Below, piece after piece: positions 47,378-55,894 of a stretch of 64,000 bases of DNA. The notes under the pieces were generated by a model that saw only the letters and a program-made list of their open reading frames with translations, did no database searches and was not told the DNA's origin. Numbering within the stretch: the first letter of the stretch is position 1; every line of letters starts with the position of its first letter. This DNA is from Microbispora oryzae. Its GTDB lineage: Bacteria; Actinomycetota; Actinomycetes; Streptosporangiales; Streptosporangiaceae. The stretch is taken from contig NZ_JAFCNB010000020.1 of the NCBI RefSeq assembly GCF_017896165.1, positions 61,733 through 125,732 of the forward strand, given 5' to 3'. A program made the position numbers and the translations under genes.

Positions 47378-47438
47378 GGAACCGATCAGGCGGTTTCTCT
47401 TCAGGCGGCTCCGCTCTTCGAGTGCCGTGGAGCCGGGT

Positions 47439-47474
47439 CGGCGGCGGCCGTACCCGGGCTCAGAACGACTCCTC
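47439..47474. repeat. 36-bp direct repeat, right copy
   Basis: Identical to 43974-44009. Here it is in its functional place, spanning the last codons and stop of the acyl-CoA dehydrogenase gene plus 21 bp downstream. Confidence 0.9.
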
Positions 47475-49283
47475 CGGAAGCTCCATCAGGTCCTGGCCGG
47501 TGGACGCGAGCACCCGTCGCTCGGCGGCCAGGCGCGGCAGCACGGTCTGGGCGAAGAAGGACGCGGCGGCCACCTTGCCGGTGTAGAAGGCGGTGTCGGC
47601 GTTCGAGCCGCCCAGAGCCTTCAGCGCGACCTCGGCCTGCCGCAGCAGCAGCCAGCCGATGACCAGGTCGCCGAGCGCCAGCAGGAAACGGGTGGTGTTC
47701 AGCCCGACCCGGTAGACCTCCTGCGGGGTCTCCAGCGAGCCCAGCGCCCAGCCCGCCATCGTGTCGGCCATCGCCCTGACCTCGCCGGCGGCCTCCTCCA
47801 GCAGGCCGCGTTCGACCTTGAGCCGTCCGTTGCCCGCGTCGGAGGTCGCGAAGGCGCGGATCTCCCCGAGCAGGGCGCCGAGCGCCGCCCCCTGGTTCCT
47901 GAGGACCTTGCGGAAGAACAGATCGAGGCCCTGGATGGCCGTCGTGCCCTCGTAGAGGGAGTCGATCTTCGAGTCGCGGATGTACTGCTCGATCGGGTAG
48001 TCCTGCAGGAATCCCGAGCCGCCGAGGGTCTGCAGCGACCGCGCGAGCAGCTCGTACGACCGCTCGGAGCCGACGCCCTTGACGATCGGGAGCAGCAGGT
48101 CGTTGAGCGCCTCGGCGTCGTGGTCGCGGCGGCCCTCGAACTCCGCGACGAGGATCGTGTCCTGGATCGTGCCGGTGTAGATCACCAGCGCGCGCATTCC
48201 CTCGACGTACGCCTTCTGCAGCATCAGCTCGCGGCGCACGTCGGGGTGATGGGTGATGGTGACGCGGGGGGCCGTCTTGTCGGTCGACCGGGTGAGGTCG
48301 GCCCCCTGGACCCGGCTCTTGGCGTAGTCGAGCGCGTTGAGGTAGCCGGTCGAGAGAGTCGCGATGGCCTTCGTGCCGACCATCATCCGGGCGTGCTCGA
48401 TGATCATGAACATCTGCTTGATGCCCTCGTGGACGTCGCCCACGAGGTAGCCGACGGCCGGATGCCGGTCGCCGAACGTGAGCTCGCAGGTCGTGGAGAC
48501 CTTCAGGCCCATCTTCTTCTCGACGTTGGTGACGTAGACGCCGTTGCGCTCGCCCAGCTCACCCGTCTCCAGGTCGACGAGGAACTTCGGCACCAGGAAC
48601 ATCGACAGCCCCTTCGTGCCCGGCCCGTGCCCCTCGGGGCGGGCCAGCACGAGGTGGAAGATGTTCTCCGCCATGTCGTGTTCCGCGCTGGTGATGAAGC
48701 GCTTCACACCTTCGACGTGCCAGGTGCCGTCCGGCTGCTGTAGGGCGCGGGCGCGGCCGGCGCCGACGTCGGAGCCGGCGTCCGGCTCGGTCAGCACCAT
48801 CGTGGCGCCCCAGCGTCGTTCGACGGCCAGCTCGGCGAACCGCTTCTGCTCGGGCGTGCCCAGCTCGTACAGCAGGTGACAGAACGCCGGGCCACAGGCG
48901 AACATCCACACGGCCGGGTTGGCCCCCAGCACCAGCTCGGCCATCGACCACACCAGGCTGCGCGGCGCGGGCGTGCCGCCCAGCTCGGGCTGGAGCTCCA
49001 GTCGCCACCACTCGGCGTCCACCCAGGCCTGGTACGACCGCTTGAAGCTCTCCGGCATCGTCACCTGACGGGTCGCGGGATCGAACACCGGAGGATGGCG
49101 GTCGGCGTCCTCGAACGACTCGGCGATGGGGCCGGTCGCCAGCCTGTTCACCTCGTCAAGCACGCTGCGCGCGGTGTCCTCGTCGACGTCCTCGAACGGC
49201 CCGGTGCCCAGGATCTCCTGCCGGTCGAAGACTTCGAAAAGGTTGAACTCCAGGTCGCGAAGGTTGCTCTTGTAGTGACCCAT
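47460..49283 (-). CDS. acyl-CoA dehydrogenase (FadE5-like)
   Basis: 607 residues, the long actinobacterial ACAD type. FAD-dependent first step of fatty acid beta-oxidation. Motifs: [22 protein letters not shown] (FAD loop), [62 protein letters not shown] with the catalytic Glu in Y-E-G-T, then a ~140-residue C-terminal extension for dimer contacts. A pair of TACT-AGTA-type operator sites lies upstream, suggesting control by a lipid-responsive regulator. ATG preceded by a GGAGCG ribosome site. Confidence 0.95.
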   Translation of the reverse strand: MGHYKSNLRDLEFNLFEVFDRQEILGTGPFEDVDEDTARSVLDEVNRLATGPIAESFEDADRHPPVFDPATRQVTMPESFKRSYQAWVDAEWWRLELQPELGGTPAPRSLVWSMAELVLGANPAVWMFACGPAFCHLLYELGTPEQKRFAELAVERRWGATMVLTEPDAGSDVGAGRARALQQPDGTWHVEGVKRFITSAEHDMAENIFHLVLARPEGHGPGTKGLSMFLVPKFLVDLETGELGERNGVYVTNVEKKMGLKVSTTCELTFGDRHPAVGYLVGDVHEGIKQMFMIIEHARMMVGTKAIATLSTGYLNALDYAKSRVQGADLTRSTDKTAPRVTITHHPDVRRELMLQKAYVEGMRALVIYTGTIQDTILVAEFEGRRDHDAEALNDLLLPIVKGVGSERSYELLARSLQTLGGSGFLQDYPIEQYIRDSKIDSLYEGTTAIQGLDLFFRKVLRNQGAALGALLGEIRAFATSDAGNGRLKVERGLLEEAAGEVRAMADTMAGWALGSLETPQEVYRVGLNTTRFLLALGDLVIGWLLLRQAEVALKALGGSNADTAFYTGKVAAASFFAQTVLPRLAAERRVLASTGQDLMELPEESF

Positions 49284-49315
49284 CGTGTGCGCTCCTAGAA
49301 CAAGGCCCGGTAACG

Positions 49316-49354
49316 TACTGATGAGTAACTATAAACCATTGCTACCGGTCAGTA
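49316..49354 (-). promoter_or_regulatory. twin operator-like motifs upstream of acyl-CoA dehydrogenase
   Basis: TACTGATGAGTA (49316-49327) and TACCGGTCAGTA (49343-49354), 27 bp apart centre to centre, both near-palindromes followed by AAC in the same orientation. They are 30-70 bp from the ATG at 49283, where a TetR-type fatty-acid regulator would bind. AT-rich patch between them may be the promoter. Confidence 0.6.
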
Positions 49355-49545
49355 ACCACCCGCACGCATGATTTATGTCGGCCGCCGGGGTGGAGGGCCG
49401 CAGGTGCCCGGACGCCGGTCCTGGCCCCGCCTCGCCGCCTTTCCCGTCGCCCGTCGCCCGCCGGCGGGACGGCGGCGGCCCGGCCTGCCTGGTACGCCGA
49501 AATAACCTGTTGACGGGTTTTGCCGGTGTCGGTTTGGCTGTGGCG

Positions 49546-49923
49546 ATGATTGCCTACACGATCACTTTCGACTCCGCCCGGCCCTATGAACTCGCGCAGT
49601 GGTGGAGCGAGGTTCTCGGCTGGCCCCTCGTCGACTCGGAACCGGATGACGAGGAAGTGATGCTCGACCGGCCCGGCGGCCCGCCGCACCTGCTCTTCAT
49701 CAAGGTCCCCGACGGGAAGACCGTCAAGAACCGGCTCCACCTCGACCTGCGCCCGTCCGGGGGCCGCACACGTGACCAGGAGGTGGAACGGTTGCTGGGG
49801 TTCGGGGCCAAGTCGTACGAGGACCATCGCACCGCCGACGGCCTCGGCTGGGTCACCCTCCTCGACCCCGAGGGCAACGAGTTCTGCGTGTGCCGGAGCG
49901 AGGCCGAGCGCGCCGGCGACTGA
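49546..49923 (+). CDS. VOC (glyoxalase-like) family protein
   Basis: 125 residues. IAYTITFDSARPYELAQWWSEVLGW, EEVMLDRPGGPPHLLFIKVPDGK, NRLHLDLRPSG (a metal-site His at HLDL), WVTLLDPEGNEFCVCRS (final Glu). This is the PF18029-type glyoxalase-like form with one paired-barrel domain. The frame is open from 49375 but that stretch is unlike the family. A TTGACG lies at 49510-49515, a possible -35 box. Substrate unknown. Confidence 0.85.
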   Translation: MIAYTITFDSARPYELAQWWSEVLGWPLVDSEPDDEEVMLDRPGGPPHLLFIKVPDGKTVKNRLHLDLRPSGGRTRDQEVERLLGFGAKSYEDHRTADGLGWVTLLDPEGNEFCVCRSEAERAGD

Positions 49924-50008
49924 GCCGCTCGGTGTGCCCGGTCTGCCCGGGTCTGCCCGGGACTTGCCGGTGTGCCCGGCCGGGCCATGCGACCGTGGGC
50001 CCGCCGGG

Positions 50009-50458
50009 TCACGACGCCTTGGCGCGGCCCCGCATCGCCAGCGTGATGACGCCGGTCACCAGCAGCACCCACACCCCGCCCCAGACGGCGTCCCACGCCG
50101 CTCCGAAGACGCCCTCGTGGTCGAAGACGAGCTGGATCGGGTACATGAGCGCGGTCGCGCCCAGCCCCGGGTAGAGGGAGAACCGCCAGGGGTGGCGCAG
50201 GGCCCACAGCCGCGCCTGCCGGGTCGCCCGGTCGCCGTCCTGCGGCCGGGAGATCGAGCCGATGGCGGCCACCCAGGTGAAGAGGCTGATCCCCGAGCAG
50301 AGGGCCCAGGTGAGGTCGGGGGATCCGGGCAGGATCACGCCCAGGATGAGGCTCATGGCCGCGACCGCTCCGCCGGTGATCGCCGCGGCCCGCCAGGGCG
50401 CGCCGCGCAGGGCCGCCCCGGCCAGGGACATCTCGTCCATTCGGGTCAGTTCGTTCAT
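50009..50458 (-). CDS. hypothetical membrane protein
   Basis: 149 residues with four TM segments: AAITGGAVAAMSLILGVILP, DLTWALCSGISLFTWVAAI, the segment around YPGLGATALMYPIQLVF, and VWGGVWVLLVTGVITLAM. A basic cytoplasmic loop (RPQDGDRATRQARLWALRHPWR) separates the pairs. No family recognised; probably an integral membrane protein of unknown role. Confidence 0.75.
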   Translation of the reverse strand: MNELTRMDEMSLAGAALRGAPWRAAAITGGAVAAMSLILGVILPGSPDLTWALCSGISLFTWVAAIGSISRPQDGDRATRQARLWALRHPWRFSLYPGLGATALMYPIQLVFDHEGVFGAAWDAVWGGVWVLLVTGVITLAMRGRAKAS

Positions 50459-50608
50459 GCCATCAGACTCTCTCGGCCCGCCCGCGCACGGTATCCGGAA
50501 CGTCCCTGACCGACCCCTGAGGCCCCCTGGATAGGCGCCGCCGGAGCGCCCCCAGTCGGAGGGGCGCCGTCAGAGGGGCGCCACCAGAGCACCCGCCGTC
50601 AGAAGGGC

Positions 50609-50747
50609 CGTCAGAGAGCGGTGCCGTCAGAGAGCGGTGCCGTCAGAGAGCGGTGCCGTCAGAGAGCGGTGCCGTCAGAGAGCGGTGCCGTCAGAGAGCG
50701 GTGCCGTCAGAGAGCGGTGCCGTCAGAGAGCGGTGCCGTCAGAGAGG
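50609..50747. repeat. 16-bp tandem repeat (minisatellite), 8 full copies plus a partial
   Basis: Unit CGTCAGAGAGCGGTGC. Eight exact units fill 50609-50736 and an 11-base partial follows. On the minus strand the unit contains CTCTCTGA, the same bases that end the molybdopterin oxidoreductase gene, so the array grew from the gene's own stop region. Degenerate copies continue to about 50569. Confidence 0.95.
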
Positions 50748-52763
50748 GGCGACGTCCACGTAGTTGTCGTGATAGACGGCGCCCTTGCCCATGTCGGCGT
50801 CACGCTCGTCCACCACGGCGTTCGGGTTGGCGCCCCCCGGCGACAGCTTGGGCCAGTGCCCCTTCGGCGCGGCGACCACTCCGGGCGCCACCCGATCGCT
50901 GACCTCGACGTACGCGGTGAACTCGCCGTTCGCGTTGAACACCCTGGCCGGCTCTCCGTCCCGCAGTCCCCGGGGGGCGGCGTCGGCCTCGTTCACCAGC
51001 ACCCGGGGCCCCTTCGACCTCCGCAGCAGCTCCGGGTTGTTGCCGAAGGTCGTGTTCAGGAACGTGTGCGCGGCCGGTGTGACCAGAGTGAGCGGGTGGG
51101 GCCGGTCGGCCGGGGCCGTCCGGGCCGTGTACGACGGCACGTAGCCCGCCACCCTGGGGAGCCCGTCGGCCTCGGCCCGCTCCGAGACGAACTCCAGGCG
51201 CCTGCTCGGGGTCGGGAAGCCGTCGGTGAAGGGCACGAACGGGTCGGCGACCGGGAGCCGCACCCAGCCCTGCTTGCGGATCTCCTCCAGGGAGACGCCC
51301 GCGGGCCCGAGGAGTTGCTCGGCGAGCTCCAGGTCGCTGTCGTACAGCGAGGGCTCGGTCAGGCCCATGTGCCGGGCGAGGCGCCGGAACGTCTCGGTCG
51401 TCGACAGACACTCCCCGGGCGGCGCGACCGCGGGCTCGTTCCACATCAGGTACATGTGCCCGTAGCCCGCGTGCACGTCCAGGTGCTCGATCTGCATCGT
51501 CGCCGGCAGCACGATGTCGGCGTAGTCGACGGTGTCGGTCGGGAACTGCTCCATGACGACCGTGAACAGGTCGTCCCGCGCCATCGCGGCCCTGATCCGG
51601 TTCTGGTCGGACGTCGAGCCGAGCGGGTTGGCGGCGTAGACCCACAGGCACTTCACCGACGCGTCGAGGTCGTCGGCAAGGCGGGTCATGGTGAGCGTCC
51701 TGACCGGGTGGGGAAGCAGGTCCTCCCGGGTGTCGGCGCGGAGCGGCACGTGGGCGCTGGTCGAGTAGGCGACCCCGCCGCCGGGATGACGCCAGTCGCC
51801 CGTCACCCCGGGGATGCAGGCGATGACCCGCATGGCCGCGCCTCCGCCCTCGTGGCGCTGGATGCCCATCGTGGCGCGGATGCCGGTGGGCCGGGTGTGC
51901 GCGAGCCGCAGGCCGAGGGCCCTGATCCGGTCCACCGGCAGCCCGGTGATCTCCGCGACCCGCTCGACCGGATACCTCCTGATCTCGGCTTCGAACTCGT
52001 CCCAGCCGTGCGTGTGCCGTTCGATGTAGTCGCGGTCCTCGGCGCCCTCGTCGAGCACCACGTGCAGAAGGCCGAGCGCGAGCGCCGCGTCCGTGCCCGG
52101 CCGGATCGGCAGGTGCTCGTCGGCCTGGTCGGCCGTTCGGGTCCTGACCGGATCGATGGCGACGACGTACGCGCCCGCCGCCCGCGCGTCCTGGATGAAC
52201 TTCCACAGGTGGTGGCCGCTGGTGAGCGTGTTCGTGCCCCACAGGAGAATCAGCTTCGACAGCGCGAACGTCTCGGGGTCCATGCCGCCGGGGGTGCCGT
52301 TCACGTATCGCAGGCCGACGTTGCCCGCGCGCGAGCAGATGTTGAGGTCGTGCCTGGAGGCGCCGAGGACGTTCCAGAACCGCCGCCCGGCCTCCCCCGA
52401 CTCGCCCTGGATGTAGCCCAGCGTGCCGGTCCCCTGGTAGGGCCAGATGGCCTCGCCGCCGTGCTCCTCGATGATCGTGGAGAGCCGGGTGGAGATCTCC
52501 GTCAGCGCCTCGTCCCAGGTGATCCGCTCGAATCGGCCCGACCCCTTGGGACCCGTGCGACGCAGGGGGTGCACAATACGGTCGGTCGCCCGCGTGTGCT
52601 CCAGATAGCGGTTCACCTTCACGCAGAGGGAGCCACGGGTGTAGGGGTGATCGCGGTTGCCGCGCATCGCGACGGCCTCACCGTCCTTGACGGTGACGGC
52701 CCAGGAGCAGGTGTCGGGGCAGTCGAGGGGGCAGGCGCCGAGAACGGTGAGGGACTCGCTCAT
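50739..52763 (-). CDS. molybdopterin-dependent oxidoreductase (DMSO reductase family)
   Basis: 674 residues from the ATG at 52763. [4Fe-4S] motif at the N-terminus: CPLDCPDTCSW with the fourth Cys in GSLCVK. Mo-bisMGD binding regions follow (GTGTLGYIQGESGEAGRRFWNVLG, ICSRAGNVGLRY, LLWGTNTLTSGHHLW, VAIDPVRTRTADQADEHLPIRPGTDAALALGLLHVV), then the C-terminal molydopterin-dinucleotide domain (THRFLN-like AHTFLNTTFGNNPEL). No twin-arginine signal, so cytoplasmic. Resembles FdhF/NarB-like proteins of unknown substrate. The stop codon is at the edge of the 16-bp repeat tract. Confidence 0.92.
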   Translation of the reverse strand: MSESLTVLGACPLDCPDTCSWAVTVKDGEAVAMRGNRDHPYTRGSLCVKVNRYLEHTRATDRIVHPLRRTGPKGSGRFERITWDEALTEISTRLSTIIEEHGGEAIWPYQGTGTLGYIQGESGEAGRRFWNVLGASRHDLNICSRAGNVGLRYVNGTPGGMDPETFALSKLILLWGTNTLTSGHHLWKFIQDARAAGAYVVAIDPVRTRTADQADEHLPIRPGTDAALALGLLHVVLDEGAEDRDYIERHTHGWDEFEAEIRRYPVERVAEITGLPVDRIRALGLRLAHTRPTGIRATMGIQRHEGGGAAMRVIACIPGVTGDWRHPGGGVAYSTSAHVPLRADTREDLLPHPVRTLTMTRLADDLDASVKCLWVYAANPLGSTSDQNRIRAAMARDDLFTVVMEQFPTDTVDYADIVLPATMQIEHLDVHAGYGHMYLMWNEPAVAPPGECLSTTETFRRLARHMGLTEPSLYDSDLELAEQLLGPAGVSLEEIRKQGWVRLPVADPFVPFTDGFPTPSRRLEFVSERAEADGLPRVAGYVPSYTARTAPADRPHPLTLVTPAAHTFLNTTFGNNPELLRRSKGPRVLVNEADAAPRGLRDGEPARVFNANGEFTAYVEVSDRVAPGVVAAPKGHWPKLSPGGANPNAVVDERDADMGKGAVYHDNYVDVAPL

Positions 52764-52853
52764 GCATACGACCGTAACCTGGGCGTCCGGACGCCGAGAA
52801 GCCGCCCGGCATCCTGGGGACAACCGTTCACCTGTGGACGACGGCGGCGCGCC

Positions 52854-53291
52854 TCAGGAGATCTCGTCCAGACGGGCGATGTTGGCGGCGTCCCGCGGAT
52901 CGGTGCTCGGCCGGCTGGCGAACCACGCGTCCAGGATCTCGATCATGAGCGGCTCGGACGTGAGGCGCAGGCTGAGGGCCAGCACGTTCGCGTCGTTCCA
53001 GGTGCGCGCCCCGGCGGCCGTCGCCGCGTCGACGCACAGGGCGGCCCGCACTCCGGGCACCTTGTTGGCCGCGATGGACGCGCCCGTCCCCGTCCAGCAG
53101 CACACGATCGCCTGGTCGGCCTGTCCGGTCGCCACGTCTTCGGCGGCGGCGGCACAGCACCACGCCCAATCGGCCCGGCCATCTGGAGCCAGCGCTCCAT
53201 AGAGTGTCAGAGTATGGCCGCGCCGTTCCACCTCGGCCACCAGAGTGGGAGCGATGCCGTCGAGGCTGTCTGCGGCCACGGAAATACGCAT
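52854..53291 (-). CDS. RpiB/LacA/LacB-family isomerase-like protein
   Basis: 145 residues. RpiB fold: RISVAADSLDGIAPTLVAEVERRG, then VCCWTGTGASIAANKVPGVRAALC, RTWNDANVLALSLRLTSEPLMIEILDAWF. The active-site Cys is kept but the usual C-G-T-G is C-W-T-G, and the D-Y-P motif near residue 45 is missing (ADWAWCC here). It may act on a different sugar phosphate or derivative than ribose 5-phosphate. Divergent from the flippase gene. Confidence 0.85.
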   Translation of the reverse strand: MRISVAADSLDGIAPTLVAEVERRGHTLTLYGALAPDGRADWAWCCAAAAEDVATGQADQAIVCCWTGTGASIAANKVPGVRAALCVDAATAAGARTWNDANVLALSLRLTSEPLMIEILDAWFASRPSTDPRDAANIARLDEIS

Positions 53292-53336
53292 GCGTCAATT
53301 GTGGACACCGAGTGCGAAGATCGCACAGAATCGCTG

Positions 53337-55745
53337 GTGGTGAGAGGCATCAAGGAGCAGGACCTAACGCTGGACACGCCTGGCACAGGAGAGGTCCTCG
53401 TCGTCGAGCCTCTGCTGCCGCAGCGGATCCGCCGGCCCTCAGACGCCCTGAGGTTCCTCATCACGCTCGTGTCGCTGGCGGCCTTCGTGCTGCTCGCCCT
53501 GGCCCTGCGCCGTACGCTCAACGGCCTTGAGATCGACGTCCAGGCGGGCACCGGCCGGGCCCCCGACGTGCTCTCGGCAGCCGCCGGCCTGCTCGGCGGC
53601 GTCTCCGTGCTCATCGTCCCGGTCGCGTTCGCGATCGAGCGGGTGTTCCACCGCGACGGCATGCGGGTCACCCAGGGCCTGATCGCCGCGATCCTCGCCC
53701 TGCTGATCTCGTACGCCATCGACGAGTGGATCATCCTGTCCGGGCTGACCGACCTCAAGCAGCTCCTCACCGGCAATCGGGAGGTCGAGCCGCTCAACAC
53801 CGTGCTCACCCCGGCCATCGCGTACGCCACGGCCGTACGGATGTCGCGGCGGACACGGTGGCGCGCGCTCATGTGGACGGCGCTCGCGCTCGACGTTTTC
53901 GCGCTCTTCACCGCCACCAAGGTCACCGCGCTCGGCGTGATCCTCACCTACCTCGTGGGCCTCGCCGTGGGCTTCGGCACCCTGTACGGCATCGGCAGCG
54001 CGAACACCCGGCCGCCCGGCAGCGCGGTGGTGGCCGCCCTGCGGCGGCTCGGCTTCGTGCCTGTGAGCGCCCGGCGGCTGGAGGACGACAGCTCCGGCAG
54101 CCGCCGCTACCTGGTGGGCCTGGCCGACGACCGCAGGCTCGCCGTCACGGTGCTCGACCGTGACCGGCAGGTGGCGGGCATGCTCTACCGCCTCTGGCGC
54201 CGCTTCCGGCTCAACACCGAGACCAGGCGGAAGGCCATCCGCTCCCTGCGGGCGGAGCTGGAGCGCGAGGCCCTGATGGCGTACGCCGCCCAGGCGGCGG
54301 GGGCACGGCTGCCCCGGCTGCTCGGCACCAGCGAGGTCGGCACCGAGGCGGCCCTGCTCGCGTACGAGCACGTGGAGACCCGTCCGATCGCGGGCCTGCG
54401 CGACGAGGACGTCGACGACCGGCTGCTGACACAGATCTGGGAGCAGGTCCGGCTGCTGCACGCGCACCGCCTCGCCCACCGGCATCTGACCGGCGAGAGC
54501 ATCCACGTCGACGACGCCGGGCGGGTGATCCTGCTGGACGCCCGCAGCGGCGAGATCGCGGCAGGTGACCTGCTGCTGCGCCTGGACATCGCCCAGCTGC
54601 TCGCCTATCTGGGCATGCGGGTCGGCCCCGAGCGCGCCGTGCGGTCGGCGGCCCCGGTCCTTGGCGCGGACACCCTGGCCGGCGCGCTTCCGCTGCTCCA
54701 GCGCATCGCGCTGAGCCGCGAGATCAGGGCGGCGGCGCGGAGGGACAGAAACCTCCTGCCCGCCATCCGCGAGCAGATCGTCGCGCTCGAACCGCAGGCC
54801 ACCGTCGAGGAGGTCAGGCTCGAACGTTTCCGGCCGCGCACGCTGGTGACGATCATCGCCGGCGCCATCGCCCTCTACATCCTGCTTCCCCAGCTCAGTC
54901 AGGTGAACGTGGTCTCGGTCGTGACCACCGCAAACTGGGCCTGGGGCGGCGCCGCGCTGCTCGCGGCCGTTCTCAGCTATCTGGCCGCCGCGATCCTGCT
55001 GAGAGGGTTCGTCCCGGAGCCGCTGCCACTCGGCCGCACCATGCTCGCGCAGTTCGCCGGGTCGTTCGTGAAGCTGGTCGCCCCCGCGGCCATCGGCGGA
55101 GTCGCGCTCAACACGCGCTACCTGCAGAAACGCGGGGTGCCCCCGGGTGCGGCGGTGACCAGCGTCGGGGCTTCCCAGGTGGTCGGGCTGACCTCCCACA
55201 TCATGCTGCTCCTGCTCTTCGGCTATCTCACCGGCACCCAGGCGGCTCCGTCGCTCACGCCGTCGCGGGGCCTGCTCGTCGCGCTGCTGGCCGTCGCCGT
55301 GGTGTTCCTGATCATCCTCGCCGTACGGCCGCTGCGCCGGGTGCTGACCACCCGGGTCCGGGCGCTGTTCTCCGGCGTGATCCCCCGGCTGCTCGACGTC
55401 GTGCAGTCGCCGCGCAAGGTCGCCGAGGCCGTCGGCGGGACGCTGCTGCTGACCATCTCCTTCGTGATCTGCCTCAGCTGCTGCGTCCGCGCGTTCGGCG
55501 GCGACATCAGTTTCACCGCGGTCGCCGTGGTCTTCCTCGCGGGCAACGCGATCGGCTCCGCCGCCCCCACCCCCGGAGGCCTGGGCGCGGTCGAGACGGC
55601 GCTGTCGCTGGGGCTGACGGTCGCGGGCCTGGCCAATCCGGTGGCGACCTCCGCCGTGCTGCTCTTCCGGCTGATGACCTTCTGGCTTCCGGTCCTGCCG
55701 GGCTGGGCCTCCTTCGCTTACCTGCAGCGCCACGACGCCATCTGA
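53337..55745 (+). CDS. flippase-like membrane protein with internal kinase-like domain
   Basis: About 802 residues. N-terminal membrane part (about 30-230, five to six TM), a cytoplasmic protein-kinase-like domain (about 240-490, VRLLHAHRLAHRHLTGESIHVDDAGRVILLD), and a C-terminal flippase-type domain (about 510-800, PF03706/TIGR00374 kind: FVKLVAPAAIGGVALNTRYLQKRG, GNAIGSAAPTPGGLGAVETAL). Such proteins are linked to lysyl-phosphatidylglycerol or glycolipid translocation. Start uncertain: the GTG at 53337 has CAGAAT 7 bases before it (possible leaderless); GTG 53301 is also open. The frame is open far upstream only as a shadow. Confidence 0.85.
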   Translation: MVRGIKEQDLTLDTPGTGEVLVVEPLLPQRIRRPSDALRFLITLVSLAAFVLLALALRRTLNGLEIDVQAGTGRAPDVLSAAAGLLGGVSVLIVPVAFAIERVFHRDGMRVTQGLIAAILALLISYAIDEWIILSGLTDLKQLLTGNREVEPLNTVLTPAIAYATAVRMSRRTRWRALMWTALALDVFALFTATKVTALGVILTYLVGLAVGFGTLYGIGSANTRPPGSAVVAALRRLGFVPVSARRLEDDSSGSRRYLVGLADDRRLAVTVLDRDRQVAGMLYRLWRRFRLNTETRRKAIRSLRAELEREALMAYAAQAAGARLPRLLGTSEVGTEAALLAYEHVETRPIAGLRDEDVDDRLLTQIWEQVRLLHAHRLAHRHLTGESIHVDDAGRVILLDARSGEIAAGDLLLRLDIAQLLAYLGMRVGPERAVRSAAPVLGADTLAGALPLLQRIALSREIRAAARRDRNLLPAIREQIVALEPQATVEEVRLERFRPRTLVTIIAGAIALYILLPQLSQVNVVSVVTTANWAWGGAALLAAVLSYLAAAILLRGFVPEPLPLGRTMLAQFAGSFVKLVAPAAIGGVALNTRYLQKRGVPPGAAVTSVGASQVVGLTSHIMLLLLFGYLTGTQAAPSLTPSRGLLVALLAVAVVFLIILAVRPLRRVLTTRVRALFSGVIPRLLDVVQSPRKVAEAVGGTLLLTISFVICLSCCVRAFGGDISFTAVAVVFLAGNAIGSAAPTPGGLGAVETALSLGLTVAGLANPVATSAVLLFRLMTFWLPVLPGWASFAYLQRHDAI

Positions 55746-55767
55746 CTTCTGTGCGTTCTCTGTGAAT

Positions 55768-55789
55768 CCGCCCGCGCCCGGACGGGCGG
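55768..55789 (+). terminator. hairpin after flippase-like gene
   Basis: CCGCCCG (55768-55774) / CGGGCGG (55783-55789) with an 8-base loop, 23 bases after the stop codon. Confidence 0.55.
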
Positions 55790-55836
55790 GCACGGCCGCC
55801 GCGCAGGTGGGGCGGGAACGGAACGGGCCCGGCTCA

Positions 55837-55853
55837 CAGAACGCCCGCAGAAC
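55837..55853 (+). promoter_or_regulatory. direct repeat upstream of ABC operon, possible response-regulator site
   Basis: CAGAAC at 55837-55842 and 55848-55853, 11 bp apart, one helical turn, the spacing usual for OmpR-type regulators. Lies about 42 bp before the ABC ATPase start; an OmpR-type gene is encoded 2 kb downstream. Confidence 0.4.
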
Positions 55854-55894
55854 CTCTCATCCGTCGTGAAGGCCCGTGCGCCAGCCTTCCTCGC

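Larger units (their letters stand above)
44010..47438. other. inserted cassette: histidine kinase, response regulator, S41 protease
   Basis: 3,429 bp lying exactly between two copies of the 36-bp repeat. Contains three complete genes and no transposase, integrase or terminal inverted repeat that I can see. The HK stop codon is 9 bases from the left repeat, and the protease stop is 62 bases from the right repeat. Confidence 0.75.

Noticed and set aside
44010..47438. Classic transposon or integrated element
   Set aside because: No transposase, integrase or inverted terminal repeats; only the 36-bp direct repeats support insertion, so I list it as a cassette of unknown mechanism.
50609..50747. 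Possible CRISPR array
   Set aside because: Units are directly joined with no spacers, and no cas genes are present.
50637..53336. Very long open frame leading into the flippase-like gene
   Set aside because: This part is antisense to the molybdopterin oxidoreductase, RpiB-like gene and the tandem repeats, with low-complexity composition; only 53337 onward is a real protein.
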